In this document: piece by piece, positions 1 through 5,723 of the stretch
How positions within the stretch are numbered: the first letter of the stretch is position 1
Layout of the letters: each line of letters opens with the position of its first letter
Assembly (NCBI GenBank): GCA_964637515.1
Contig: CAZWUI010000033.1
Coordinates: forward strand, 1-5,723
Source of the DNA: RGIG4097 sp964637515
Lineage (GTDB): Bacteria; Bacillota; Clostridia; Christensenellales; CAG-917
Direction of reading: 5' to 3'
DNA length: 5,723 bases
Position numbers and translations under genes: made by a program
The notes under the pieces: model-generated
Told to the model about the DNA's origin: nothing
What the model saw: only the letters and a program-made list of their open reading frames with translations
The model's database searches: none

Positions 1-1103
1 CATCCGAAGAAACCGTTGAAAACGGCGAAAAAGCGGATGAGCACGTTCCGCTTTTGGTGGTCAAGGACTTGAAAAAGTACTTTGTCGTCGGAACGAACTT
101 CTTTGGAAAACCCAACAAGTTTTTGAGAGCGGTCGACGAAGTGTCCTTCACTCTCGAAAAGGGTAAAACTCTCGGCATAGTCGGTGAGTCGGGTTGCGGT
201 AAAACCACTATGGGTAGAACCCTTCTTCGTCTTTACGACATTACGGGCGGTGAAATTTACTACAACGGCAGAGAAATTTCCAAACTCAGCAACAGAGAGT
301 TTGAAAAACTCCGTCCGCATATGCAGATGATTTTCCAAGATCCCTACGCAAGCCTTTCTCCCAGAATGAGAGTCGGCGAAATCATCGGCGAAGCGGCACT
401 CGAACACGGTATTGTAGACAAGGCGCATTACCGCGAATACGTGCTTTCCGTGATGAAAATGTGCGGATTGCAACCGCATTACTACGAACGTTATCCCCAC
501 GAATTTTCGGGCGGTCAACGTCAAAGAATATGTATTGCGCGCGCACTTGCTCTGAAACCTGACTTCGTCGTCTGTGACGAACCTGTATCCGCACTTGACG
601 TGTCCATTCAAGCGCAGGTCATCAATATGTTGAAAGACTTGCAAAACGAATTGGGATTGTCCTACATATTCATCACGCACGATATATCCGTCGTCAAACA
701 CATATCCGACGATATAGGCGTTATGTATCTCGGCAAGATGGTCGAGTACGCGTCGAAAGAGCAGATTTTCAACAATACGCTTCACCCGTATACGAAAGCG
801 CTCTTTTCGGCAGTCCCCGTCCCCGACCCTCACGTGAAGATGAACAGAATCATTCTCGAAGGGGATATTCCGTCCCCCGTCAATCCGCCGTCGGGATGCA
901 GATTCCACACTCGTTGCGGAAGTTGCATGGAAATGTGCAAGTACGTTTGCCCCGAATATAGAGAAATCGAGCCGGGACACTTCTGCTCCTGCCACCTCTA
1001 CAACACCGATGAAATGAACGAGAAATACAACGCGGAAGTCGAAAGCATTAAAACCGCCGAACAAAACGCGGAACAAGAGAAAAATAATGGCAAAAAGAAA
1101 TAA
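1..1103 (+). CDS. oppF: Oligopeptide/dipeptide ABC transporter ATP-binding protein, OppF-like (5' end outside window)
   Basis: Cytoplasmic ATPase subunit that would pair with an OppD-type subunit to drive peptide import through OppB/OppC-type permeases. The frame is open from base 3 (366 residues seen). The TTG at 54 is not a convincing start because an acidic stretch (SEETVENGEKADEHVP) precedes it in frame, so the true start is probably just upstream of the window. Visible motifs are Walker A GESGCGKTT (183-209), the Q-loop glutamine (336), signature FSGGQRQR (504-527), Walker B with catalytic Glu (VVCDEP, 567-584), D-loop SALD (588-599) and the H-loop His in ITHD (678). All key residues are present. 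The C-terminal oligopeptide-transporter domain follows (HPYTKALFSAVP, from 783), then the Cys-containing GCRFHTRC motif. That region has seven cysteines where four are usual. A Lys/Glu-rich tail of about 30 residues ends the protein. The family call is firm. OppF rather than DppF or another paralogue is likely but not proven. Upstream neighbours are outside the window. Confidence 0.95.
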   Translation, partial: SEETVENGEKADEHVPLLVVKDLKKYFVVGTNFFGKPNKFLRAVDEVSFTLEKGKTLGIVGESGCGKTTMGRTLLRLYDITGGEIYYNGREISKLSNREFEKLRPHMQMIFQDPYASLSPRMRVGEIIGEAALEHGIVDKAHYREYVLSVMKMCGLQPHYYERYPHEFSGGQRQRICIARALALKPDFVVCDEPVSALDVSIQAQVINMLKDLQNELGLSYIFITHDISVVKHISDDIGVMYLGKMVEYASKEQIFNNTLHPYTKALFSAVPVPDPHVKMNRIILEGDIPSPVNPPSGCRFHTRCGSCMEMCKYVCPEYREIEPGHFCSCHLYNTDEMNEKYNAEVESIKTAEQNAEQEKNNGKKK

Positions 1104-1335
1104 AGAGGAACTCGACACCGAAACCACGATTGCCGATATGAATATCGAGGGGTTCAGATGGTATAACCCCAACAAGAAGAAAGAGCAGTCGTCGGGTGCG
1201 GAGCCGATAAAATTGACGAGAAAGGAACGTCGTGCGATCATGAAGGGCGCAATCAGAGCGGTTTTCCCCTTTATCGTGATAATCATTCTTGTCTTTGTCC
1301 TCGTATTCTCGATAGCATATATATGGTTAAAATGA
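1087..1335 (+). CDS. Small single-pass membrane protein of unknown function (82 aa)
   Basis: I do not recognise a named family. The start ATG at 1087 overlaps the end of the OppF gene by 17 bases, with a weak purine-rich RBS (AAGAG, about 1075-1079) inside that gene. The overlap suggests translational coupling. The protein begins with a charged soluble stretch, then MNIEGFRWYNPN (residues 18-29) with a cluster of aromatic residues. A strongly basic segment follows (LTRKERRAIMKGAIR, 43-57), then one very hydrophobic helix (about 58-80), and it ends two residues later. By the positive-inside rule the N-terminus is cytoplasmic and the C-terminus reaches the outer face. It has no signal-peptidase site, no Cys and no enzymatic motif. 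Evidence that it is real: the open frame spans nearly the whole gap between two solid genes, it has sensible membrane-protein composition, and it is spaced like an operon member. It may be a transporter accessory subunit, but this is inference from position only. Confidence 0.8.
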   Translation: MAKRNKEELDTETTIADMNIEGFRWYNPNKKKEQSSGAEPIKLTRKERRAIMKGAIRAVFPFIVIIILVFVLVFSIAYIWLK

Positions 1336-1345
1336 AAAATAATTT

Positions 1346-1349
1346 GGAG
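1346..1349 (+). promoter_or_regulatory. Ribosome binding site (GGAG) fixing the lipoprotein start at 1356
   Basis: GGAG lies six bases before the ATG at 1356, good Shine-Dalgarno spacing. In-frame ATGs at 1323 and 1332 have no comparable site in front, and they would put 8-11 extra residues ahead of the MKKRKFF signal-peptide start. The ATG at 1332 does form an ATGA overlap with the stop of the upstream small gene, so low-level coupled initiation there is possible. Confidence 0.75.
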
Positions 1350-1355
1350 AACGTT

Positions 1356-1430
1356 ATGAAAAAGAGAAAGTTTTTCGTGATAGCAAGCCTTATTTTGATA
1401 CTGTCGTTGGCAGTTGTCTTTTGCGCTTGC
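1356..1430 (+). other. Lipoprotein signal peptide with lipobox FCA-C
   Basis: MKKRK gives the basic n-region, followed by a hydrophobic core (FFVIASLILILSLAVVF) and then CAC. Cys25 (codon 1428-1430) is the best lipidation site, with Ala at -1 and Cys at -2. Phe at -3, where Leu is usual, makes the lipobox slightly atypical. The polar NSDTP linker directly after Cys25 fits a lipoprotein. Confidence 0.78.
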
Positions 1431-4400
1431 AATTCCGACACTCCCGACACTCCCGACACTCCCAATACGGATACGGTTCCTCCCGACGATAATCCTGCTT
1501 TCGATGAAACGGAGTTTAACGTCACGTACAATCAAGTGGAAGGGGTGACTTTTGCATCGTCGAATCCCGCGAAAGCAAAAAAAGGTAAATCCACCACCTA
1601 CAAGTTTAACGTTAGCGTATTCTACGAAGGCACTCCCGTCGTCAAAGTCAACGGAAGCACGAAAACCGTCAGTTACGATGAGGAAAGCGGTGTTTATTCT
1701 TTCAAAGCGACCGCGGCAAGCGATTTGATCGTGGACGTCAGCGGTATCACGAAAGCGGAATCCACATTGCTTTCAAGCGGTACGGGTGCATCGGATAGTC
1801 CGTTCGTCGTCAAAGAGCCTATCGACCTTTTGAAAATGGCGGAAGTCATCAATAGCGGTGCGGACAATTCGGTCATGAGCGTTCTCGGCTATTACGTGCT
1901 CAATAACGATATCGATTTGAAAGGGGAAGAACTTCCCATCATCGGCGACGGCAACAATAACTACGCATTCTTCGGAGGTTATTTCAACGGAGCAGGGCAC
2001 ACCATTTCCAACTTCACAATCAACTCCAACGGCAAAGATTACGTCGGTTTGTTCGGCGTTGTTCAAGCGTATTACGAAGCACAACTCGGCTACACCGGCG
2101 GTATGATTTACAACTTGAAACTGTCCGACTACACGATCAACGCAGTCAACTCGGGTTCTACCGTCACTTGCGGATCCTTCGTAGGACAGGGCTTCGGCGC
2201 AAGTTTGGTGCTTTGCGAAGCAAAGAACGGCACCGTCAACGTCATGGGCGACGGCAACTACTTCTCGTATGCGGGCGGTATCATCGGACTTCAACGCTCT
2301 TTCCAATATCCTTACTTCTCCAAAGTGGCATACTGCTCCACGGATAACGTGAGCGTTCTTTGCAGCAGTGGTACAACCTATGCGGCGGGCGGAATTTCGG
2401 GTTATGTTTATTCCGATGATCCCACCGTTTCTTCCACTATCACGAACTGCTATTCCACGGGCGAAGTCAAAGGCGCGTTCCATGCGGGCGGTCTTGTCGG
2501 TTGGCTCAGCAACTACACTTCGCTGTCCGCAAGCTATACCACCGCAAGCGTTCACGCACAATCCCACATTTCCGACTCGTCCTTGGAGCAATATTGCAAT
2601 TCCTATGCAGGCGGTCTTGTCGGCATGGCGCAACTCGATTCTATCATCACGGACAGTTTTGCAACCGGCACTATCAGCGCACACGCCGCTCTTGGCGATT
2701 CCTATGCGCACGTCGGCGATATAGTCGGCAGAACGGAAGACTTGGAAGACGGTATGTATAGTGCGAAAGAAATGAGCATATACAACTGCTACTACGTCAA
2801 AAACGGTAAAAACGATACTATCGACTTCACAAAAGTCAACACGATAAAATCCACTCTCGGCTGGCACGAAATCGACTGGATTATGGCGGACGGTTCTTAT
2901 CCCGTCATCAACAGCATCAACAGCTCTAGCGACGAAGAAACCGGTGTCCAACATTACACCTACACCGTGACTCTCAACTTCGGTGGCAGAGCGGATAAAT
3001 ACGGCGCAACCGAATATTCTACGACTATCTCCGACCAATACGAACCTATGTCGTTCTGGTACGAAGTCTATGAATATTCCGAAGAAACCGCGCGTCAAGG
3101 CTTGCCCGAAAGTATTATCAGCACCGACGGTTATATGTCTTACGGCTACTTCTTCGATGCGGAATGCACGATGCCCGTTCCCTGCGGTTACGTTCCTATG
3201 AGAAACATAACCCTGTACGTCGGCTTTGCAAACCACAATGAAGTCGCGGGAACTTATTACGTCGTTCCCAACACCGAGATTACCGATAGCAACAATGCGA
3301 CTATCGAACTCATCCTTGCAAACGACGGAACTTACGTCTGCAACGACCTTTACGGCTCATATAACGGCACTTACGTTTACAACGGAGAATACGTCGTGTT
3401 CGATAGCGCAAGATTTGCACGCTACTATGGCGAAGGCACGGTTGCAAGTTATCAAGGTTACGAATTTAAGGCGGTCAAGACCGCATACGGTTTCGACGTT
3501 TACGGCGGTATGTATTCCGACGAAGAATCTTCCGAAGTCATCGAACTTGTCCCGAGAGAAGAGCCTCTCAAAGTCGTGAAGAGCGGCGGCGCAGTAATCG
3601 GCGGTTACTTCTACAAAGACGGCGAAAATACCGTGATTTACGATTTCTTTGCAAACGGTAGCGGTATTCTCACCGAAAACGACACTGAAAGCGATTTCGT
3701 CTACGTTGTGGACGGACAAAACGTCACTATCACCGTTGGCACGACGAGCGTAAACGGTGTGATTAGCAGTGGCGTGGTTACAACGATAAATTCTATCGCA
3801 GTCACGAAGACGGACGCATTCAAAGGCACGTGGAAAATCCTGTCCTTGCCCAATCAAACTATCACTTTCGACGGTGCAGGCAACTGGGAAACCCTCTATT
3901 TGGAATATGTGAACGAAGACGGTGAGTTGTATGAAGAAGTCGTCGATAGAACGAGTGGCACTTACACCGTCAGCGGAGATAAACTCATCATTGCCGGCAC
4001 GCTGGAAGTTTCTTTCTCGGACGGTTTCGTCAAATTGGGAGATGCCTCATCGTTCGCAATCTACGGACGTCCCGATAGTTATTACGGCTTGTGGACGACC
4101 ACCGACGGCGGCACTGTCTTTGAACTCAAAGGCATTACAAAAGACGGATTCGGCAAGGCAAAAGTCCGTTTCGTTACCGAAACCAACGGCAGAGTGCACA
4201 ACGAAATTTACGAATTGACCTACGTTCCCGATATGTTGAGAGAAGGATATATCTCATTCTTCTACGAAGGCGAATACTATGGCACTGCATCGTATAACGA
4301 AGGAAAAGGCGCATTGAATGCAAGCATTTACTCGTTGTCTGCGTCCAATATGATCAATCTCAATCTCTACCGCTATGACGAATACAAGGGCGAATGGGTA

Positions 4401-5567
4401 AGTGAAGACGGCACGTTCGGCACAGTGACCTTCAACGGTTGCGGTGTGTACACGTCGTTCAACGATATTGCACTCAACGGTATCATCAAGATCGGCGACC
4501 AAGAAATCAGCTATCGTCTTGACAATTTCTCGCTCAGCGGATCCTTCACTTACAACAAGACTTTGTACACTATCACGTACAATCAAGAATACAATCTCGT
4601 TGTGATTTCTTCCGCATCAAGCGACGTTGAGCTCGTGAGAAAAGATGTTCTCGGCGGAAAAACCTTCCTTGACGCAAACGGCAACGAATATTCCTTCGAT
4701 GGCAGAGGAGATCTCTACACCTACGGCACTCTCAACGTCAAATCCGGTGCGACGATCACCTCTTATTCCTACGTGACCGATGGGGATGGCGCAAGTTTCT
4801 TCGAGGAAGGAACCAAAATAGGTGAACTCACCGTAGCCGGCGAAATCGGTTCTCGCAACTATGTATTGACTCTCAACGGCCAATCCGTCACCCTTGGCGA
4901 AAAGACCGCATTCACGGGCACTTGGGCACTCGAAGCGTCCTTTGAAAATCCCGTTGTCATCGGCACGATGAACTACGACGGTGTTTTGACGGGTAGAGTA
5001 CCCCTTGCAATCAACGAGAAACCCGACGTCTACGACGCAATTTTCACTCTCGTTGACGACGAATATCTCGTCTGGGAAGTCGAAAACGGACTCAATCTCT
5101 ACGTCATCAAGATCGCAGACGGATTGTTTGTTATGTCTTTGCACCTCAACTGGTTCAACTACGAGAACGACACCGATAGCGGTGTGTGGAATTACAGCTA
5201 CTTCACGACGGCGGACGATTTGCTCGGCAAATGGACGAACGAACGCTTGAGTCAAGTCTACGAATTTGACGGAATGGGCTATAACCCCGAACAACTCGGC
5301 ATGTACACCATCTCCAACTTGTACGCAAGCAGTGAGGATGAAGATGAAACCGTATTCTACTACGGCTACTTCGAGAAAAAGGACGGTAGCGGTTATGACT
5401 ATCTCGTGTTTAACCAGTACAGCACGGCTGCTGGTAGCGCAACCAAAGTCATCTTCAAAGGTCCGTCTGGAAGCGCAAGTGCAAACGAATACGTGAACGA
5501 GGCGGGTGACAGAGCCTTCACCACCGAAGCAGTAAATCTCAAAGACTACTATATTGCGAGAGACTAA
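1356..5567 (+). CDS. Large multidomain surface lipoprotein with GLUG-type beta-helix and lipocalin-like repeats (1403 aa)
   Basis: Predicted exported, lipid-anchored protein of unknown ligand. Order of parts: lipoprotein signal peptide 1-24 with probable lipidated Cys25; linker with DTP repeats (28-45); small beta-rich domain (about 46-140); GLUG-type repeat region (about 142-520) with motifs such as YVGLFG, AGGIIG, AGGLVG twice and VGDIVG; Listeria-Bacteroides-repeat-like domain (about 536-624) ending in ITLYVGF; then about eight diverged beta modules (630 to the C-terminus), each opening with a GxW-like motif and followed by a TFDGxG-like strand. There is no sortase motif or C-terminal membrane helix, so anchoring would be only N-terminal. 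No protease or glycosidase catalytic motif was recognised. About eleven cysteines lie between residues 272 and 1029 and none after, notable for an exported protein and compatible with an anaerobe. The gene starts 20 bases after the small membrane gene, with no terminator between, so it is probably co-transcribed with oppF. GLUG domains occur in adhesins and surface proteins; an adhesion or ligand-binding role is inference. Confidence 0.93.
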   Translation: MKKRKFFVIASLILILSLAVVFCACNSDTPDTPDTPNTDTVPPDDNPAFDETEFNVTYNQVEGVTFASSNPAKAKKGKSTTYKFNVSVFYEGTPVVKVNGSTKTVSYDEESGVYSFKATAASDLIVDVSGITKAESTLLSSGTGASDSPFVVKEPIDLLKMAEVINSGADNSVMSVLGYYVLNNDIDLKGEELPIIGDGNNNYAFFGGYFNGAGHTISNFTINSNGKDYVGLFGVVQAYYEAQLGYTGGMIYNLKLSDYTINAVNSGSTVTCGSFVGQGFGASLVLCEAKNGTVNVMGDGNYFSYAGGIIGLQRSFQYPYFSKVAYCSTDNVSVLCSSGTTYAAGGISGYVYSDDPTVSSTITNCYSTGEVKGAFHAGGLVGWLSNYTSLSASYTTASVHAQSHISDSSLEQYCNSYAGGLVGMAQLDSIITDSFATGTISAHAALGDSYAHVGDIVGRTEDLEDGMYSAKEMSIYNCYYVKNGKNDTIDFTKVNTIKSTLGWHEIDWIMADGSYPVINSINSSSDEETGVQHYTYTVTLNFGGRADKYGATEYSTTISDQYEPMSFWYEVYEYSEETARQGLPESIISTDGYMSYGYFFDAECTMPVPCGYVPMRNITLYVGFANHNEVAGTYYVVPNTEITDSNNATIELILANDGTYVCNDLYGSYNGTYVYNGEYVVFDSARFARYYGEGTVASYQGYEFKAVKTAYGFDVYGGMYSDEESSEVIELVPREEPLKVVKSGGAVIGGYFYKDGENTVIYDFFANGSGILTENDTESDFVYVVDGQNVTITVGTTSVNGVISSGVVTTINSIAVTKTDAFKGTWKILSLPNQTITFDGAGNWETLYLEYVNEDGELYEEVVDRTSGTYTVSGDKLIIAGTLEVSFSDGFVKLGDASSFAIYGRPDSYYGLWTTTDGGTVFELKGITKDGFGKAKVRFVTETNGRVHNEIYELTYVPDMLREGYISFFYEGEYYGTASYNEGKGALNASIYSLSASNMINLNLYRYDEYKGEWVSEDGTFGTVTFNGCGVYTSFNDIALNGIIKIGDQEISYRLDNFSLSGSFTYNKTLYTITYNQEYNLVVISSASSDVELVRKDVLGGKTFLDANGNEYSFDGRGDLYTYGTLNVKSGATITSYSYVTDGDGASFFEEGTKIGELTVAGEIGSRNYVLTLNGQSVTLGEKTAFTGTWALEASFENPVVIGTMNYDGVLTGRVPLAINEKPDVYDAIFTLVDDEYLVWEVENGLNLYVIKIADGLFVMSLHLNWFNYENDTDSGVWNYSYFTTADDLLGKWTNERLSQVYEFDGMGYNPEQLGMYTISNLYASSEDEDETVFYYGYFEKKDGSGYDYLVFNQYSTAAGSATKVIFKGPSGSASANEYVNEAGDRAFTTEAVNLKDYYIARD
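1437..1463 (+). repeat. Three perfect tandem 9-bp copies of GACACTCCC encoding Asp-Thr-Pro
   Basis: Copies lie at 1437-1445, 1446-1454 and 1455-1463, in frame, giving three DTP units immediately after the lipidated Cys25 and before a further Pro/Asp-rich stretch. This is a flexible tether between membrane and folded domains. Perfect identity of the copies means the number could change by slippage without shifting the frame. Confidence 0.9.
1779..2906 (+). other. GLUG-type repeat region, likely parallel beta-helix (residues about 142-517)
   Basis: The region opens with a GTGASDSPF turn, followed by IDLLKMAEVIN and YYVLNNDIDLKG. This is the usual lead-in of GLUG-containing surface proteins. 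Repeated glycine-rich turns follow: YVGLFG (229-234), GSFVG (273-277), AGGIIG (306-311), AGGISG (from 344), AGGLVG (from 377), AGGLVG (from 418) and VGDIVG (from 453). The region closes at DWIMADGSYPVI (507-518), a typical last rung. The AGGLVG codons at 2484-2500 and 2607-2623 match at 16 of 17 bases. Assignment to the GLUG family is from motif recognition only. Confidence 0.8.
2961..3227 (+). other. Listeria-Bacteroides-repeat-like (InlB B-repeat-like) domain (residues about 536-624)
   Basis: The segment runs from YTVTLNFGG to ITLYVGF. Its second half, with GYFFDAECT, a short loop and then MRNITLYVGF, resembles the 'GWY-D-EC-T ... TLYAKW' pattern of Listeria-Bacteroides repeats, with Phe in place of the final Trp. 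It is a single copy, larger than the usual unit because of an insertion around the YEYSEETARQGLPESI stretch. It probably acts as a spacer between the beta-helix and the modules that follow. Confidence 0.5.
3243..5564 (+). repeat. About eight diverged lipocalin-like beta modules in tandem (residues 630-1403)
   Basis: Each module starts with Gly-x-Trp/Tyr: Y634, Y751, W826, W913, W1014, T1103 (Trp replaced), W1190 and W1293. The spacing is 75-117 residues, about 94 on average. After each start comes a strand of the type TITFDGAGNW, TVTFNGCGVY, EYSFDGRGDL or VYEFDGMGY. A GTYTVSGDKLIIAG-like hairpin is clear in modules 1-3, and a strand such as VELVRKD leads into the next module. The pattern matches short lipocalin-like domains common in Firmicute lipoproteins. 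The copies are too diverged to show as DNA repeats. Modules 4 and 7 are the least certain in their second strand. Confidence 0.6.
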
Positions 5568-5586
5568 CACCATACAAAACAAAATC

Positions 5587-5618
5587 AAAAACGGTATCGC
5601 AAATGCGATACCGTTTTT
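5587..5618. terminator. Intrinsic terminator, symmetric and potentially bidirectional
   Basis: A perfect 14-bp inverted repeat (arms 5587-5600 and 5605-5618) surrounds an AAAT loop. The core CGGTATCGC/GCGATACCG is flanked by five A on the left and five T on the right, so it has a U-tract on either strand. It begins 19 bases after the stop of the lipoprotein gene and should end that transcript. On the minus strand it lies 11 bases after a possible stop codon at 5630-5632. Confidence 0.92.
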
Positions 5619-5629
5619 CATATTGATAT

Positions 5630-5723
5630 TCAAATCAAGAATTTCAACCAATAGTTTGAAAAAGAAGGGCAATCATAACCTTTCTTTTGGTAGCGTAACG
5701 ACAAAAAGTTGACTTTGCCGTCA
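5630..5723 (-). CDS. Possible 3' end of a convergent gene (30 codons visible)
   Basis: Reading the minus strand from 5722, a frame stays open for 30 codons to TGA at 5632-5630. It ends in KKGYDCPSFSNYWLKFLI. The only firm support is position: its stop falls 11 bases before a hairpin that works as a terminator on that strand. A second minus-strand frame is also open for 25 codons (5721-5644), so openness alone proves nothing over this length. No family is recognised. It could equally be non-coding spacer. Confidence 0.25.
   Translation of the reverse strand, partial: DGKVNFLSLRYQKKGYDCPSFSNYWLKFLI

Noticed and set aside
54..56. TTG at 54 as the start of the OppF gene
   Set aside because: The frame is open to the left edge with a plausible hydrophilic N-terminal stretch, and no Shine-Dalgarno sequence sits before 54.
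1295..1323. Possible promoter (TTGTCC, 17 bases, TATATA) before the lipoprotein gene
   Set aside because: Each box matches consensus at only four of six positions, and it lies in AT-rich DNA encoding a membrane helix, where such matches arise by chance. Not strong enough to list.
1773..3236. Long open frame on the minus strand (487 codons) opposite the GLUG region
   Set aside because: Its composition (rich in Val, Arg, Ala, Asp, Cys and His, without recognisable domains) is typical of an antisense shadow of a codon-biased gene. The + strand frame has a signal peptide, domains and an RBS.
4617..5672. Minus-strand open frame (351 codons) running from the downstream spacer through the terminator into the lipoprotein gene
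   Set aside because: It starts on a TTG without a ribosome binding site, crosses the terminator hairpin, and lies antisense to the module array. Its residue pattern looks like shadow sequence.
5709..5714. TTGACT as a -35 box for a gene to the right
   Set aside because: A -10 box would fall outside the window, and a convergent gene end is an equally good reading of the same bases.
1..5723. CRISPR arrays, tRNA/rRNA genes, insertion sequences, phage genes or toxin-antitoxin pairs
   Set aside because: No spaced direct repeats, cloverleaf, transposase, terminal inverted repeats or phage-type protein was seen on either strand. The window is almost entirely taken up by three co-directional genes.

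Overview
The window looks like chromosomal DNA of a low-to-mid GC, monoderm, probably anaerobic Firmicute (Clostridia, plausibly an uncultured gut lineage). This is inferred from the oligopeptide-transporter ATPase, which resembles Bacillus/Clostridium OppF, from a large exported lipoprotein with GLUG-type repeats, and from the codon style. GC was judged by eye as somewhat under 50%. No species is assigned.

Layout: all three well-supported genes lie on the + strand and are tightly packed. (1) Positions 1-1103 hold the OppF-like ATPase of a peptide ABC transporter; its true start lies just left of the window. (2) Positions 1087-1335 hold an 82-residue protein with one C-terminal membrane helix, overlapping the ATPase gene by 17 bases. 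(3) Positions 1356-5567 hold a 1403-residue putative surface lipoprotein, starting 20 bases after gene 2 behind a clear GGAG ribosome binding site. A strong, symmetric intrinsic terminator (5587-5618) closes the unit. The last ~100 bases may hold the 3' end of a convergent minus-strand gene, which would share that terminator; this is weakly supported.

How they may work together: no terminator is visible between the three genes, and the overlaps and short gaps suggest one transcript. OppF would power peptide import. The small membrane protein could be an accessory of the transporter or an unrelated passenger. The lipoprotein would sit on the outer face of the membrane. It has a lipid-anchored N-terminus, a DTP-repeat linker, a GLUG-type beta-helix, a Listeria-Bacteroides-repeat-like domain, and about eight diverged lipocalin-like beta modules. 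A binding or adhesion role is inferred only from architecture.

The most interesting points are the modular design of the lipoprotein, its linkage to a peptide transporter through an uncharacterised small membrane protein, and the extra cysteines in the OppF C-terminal domain.
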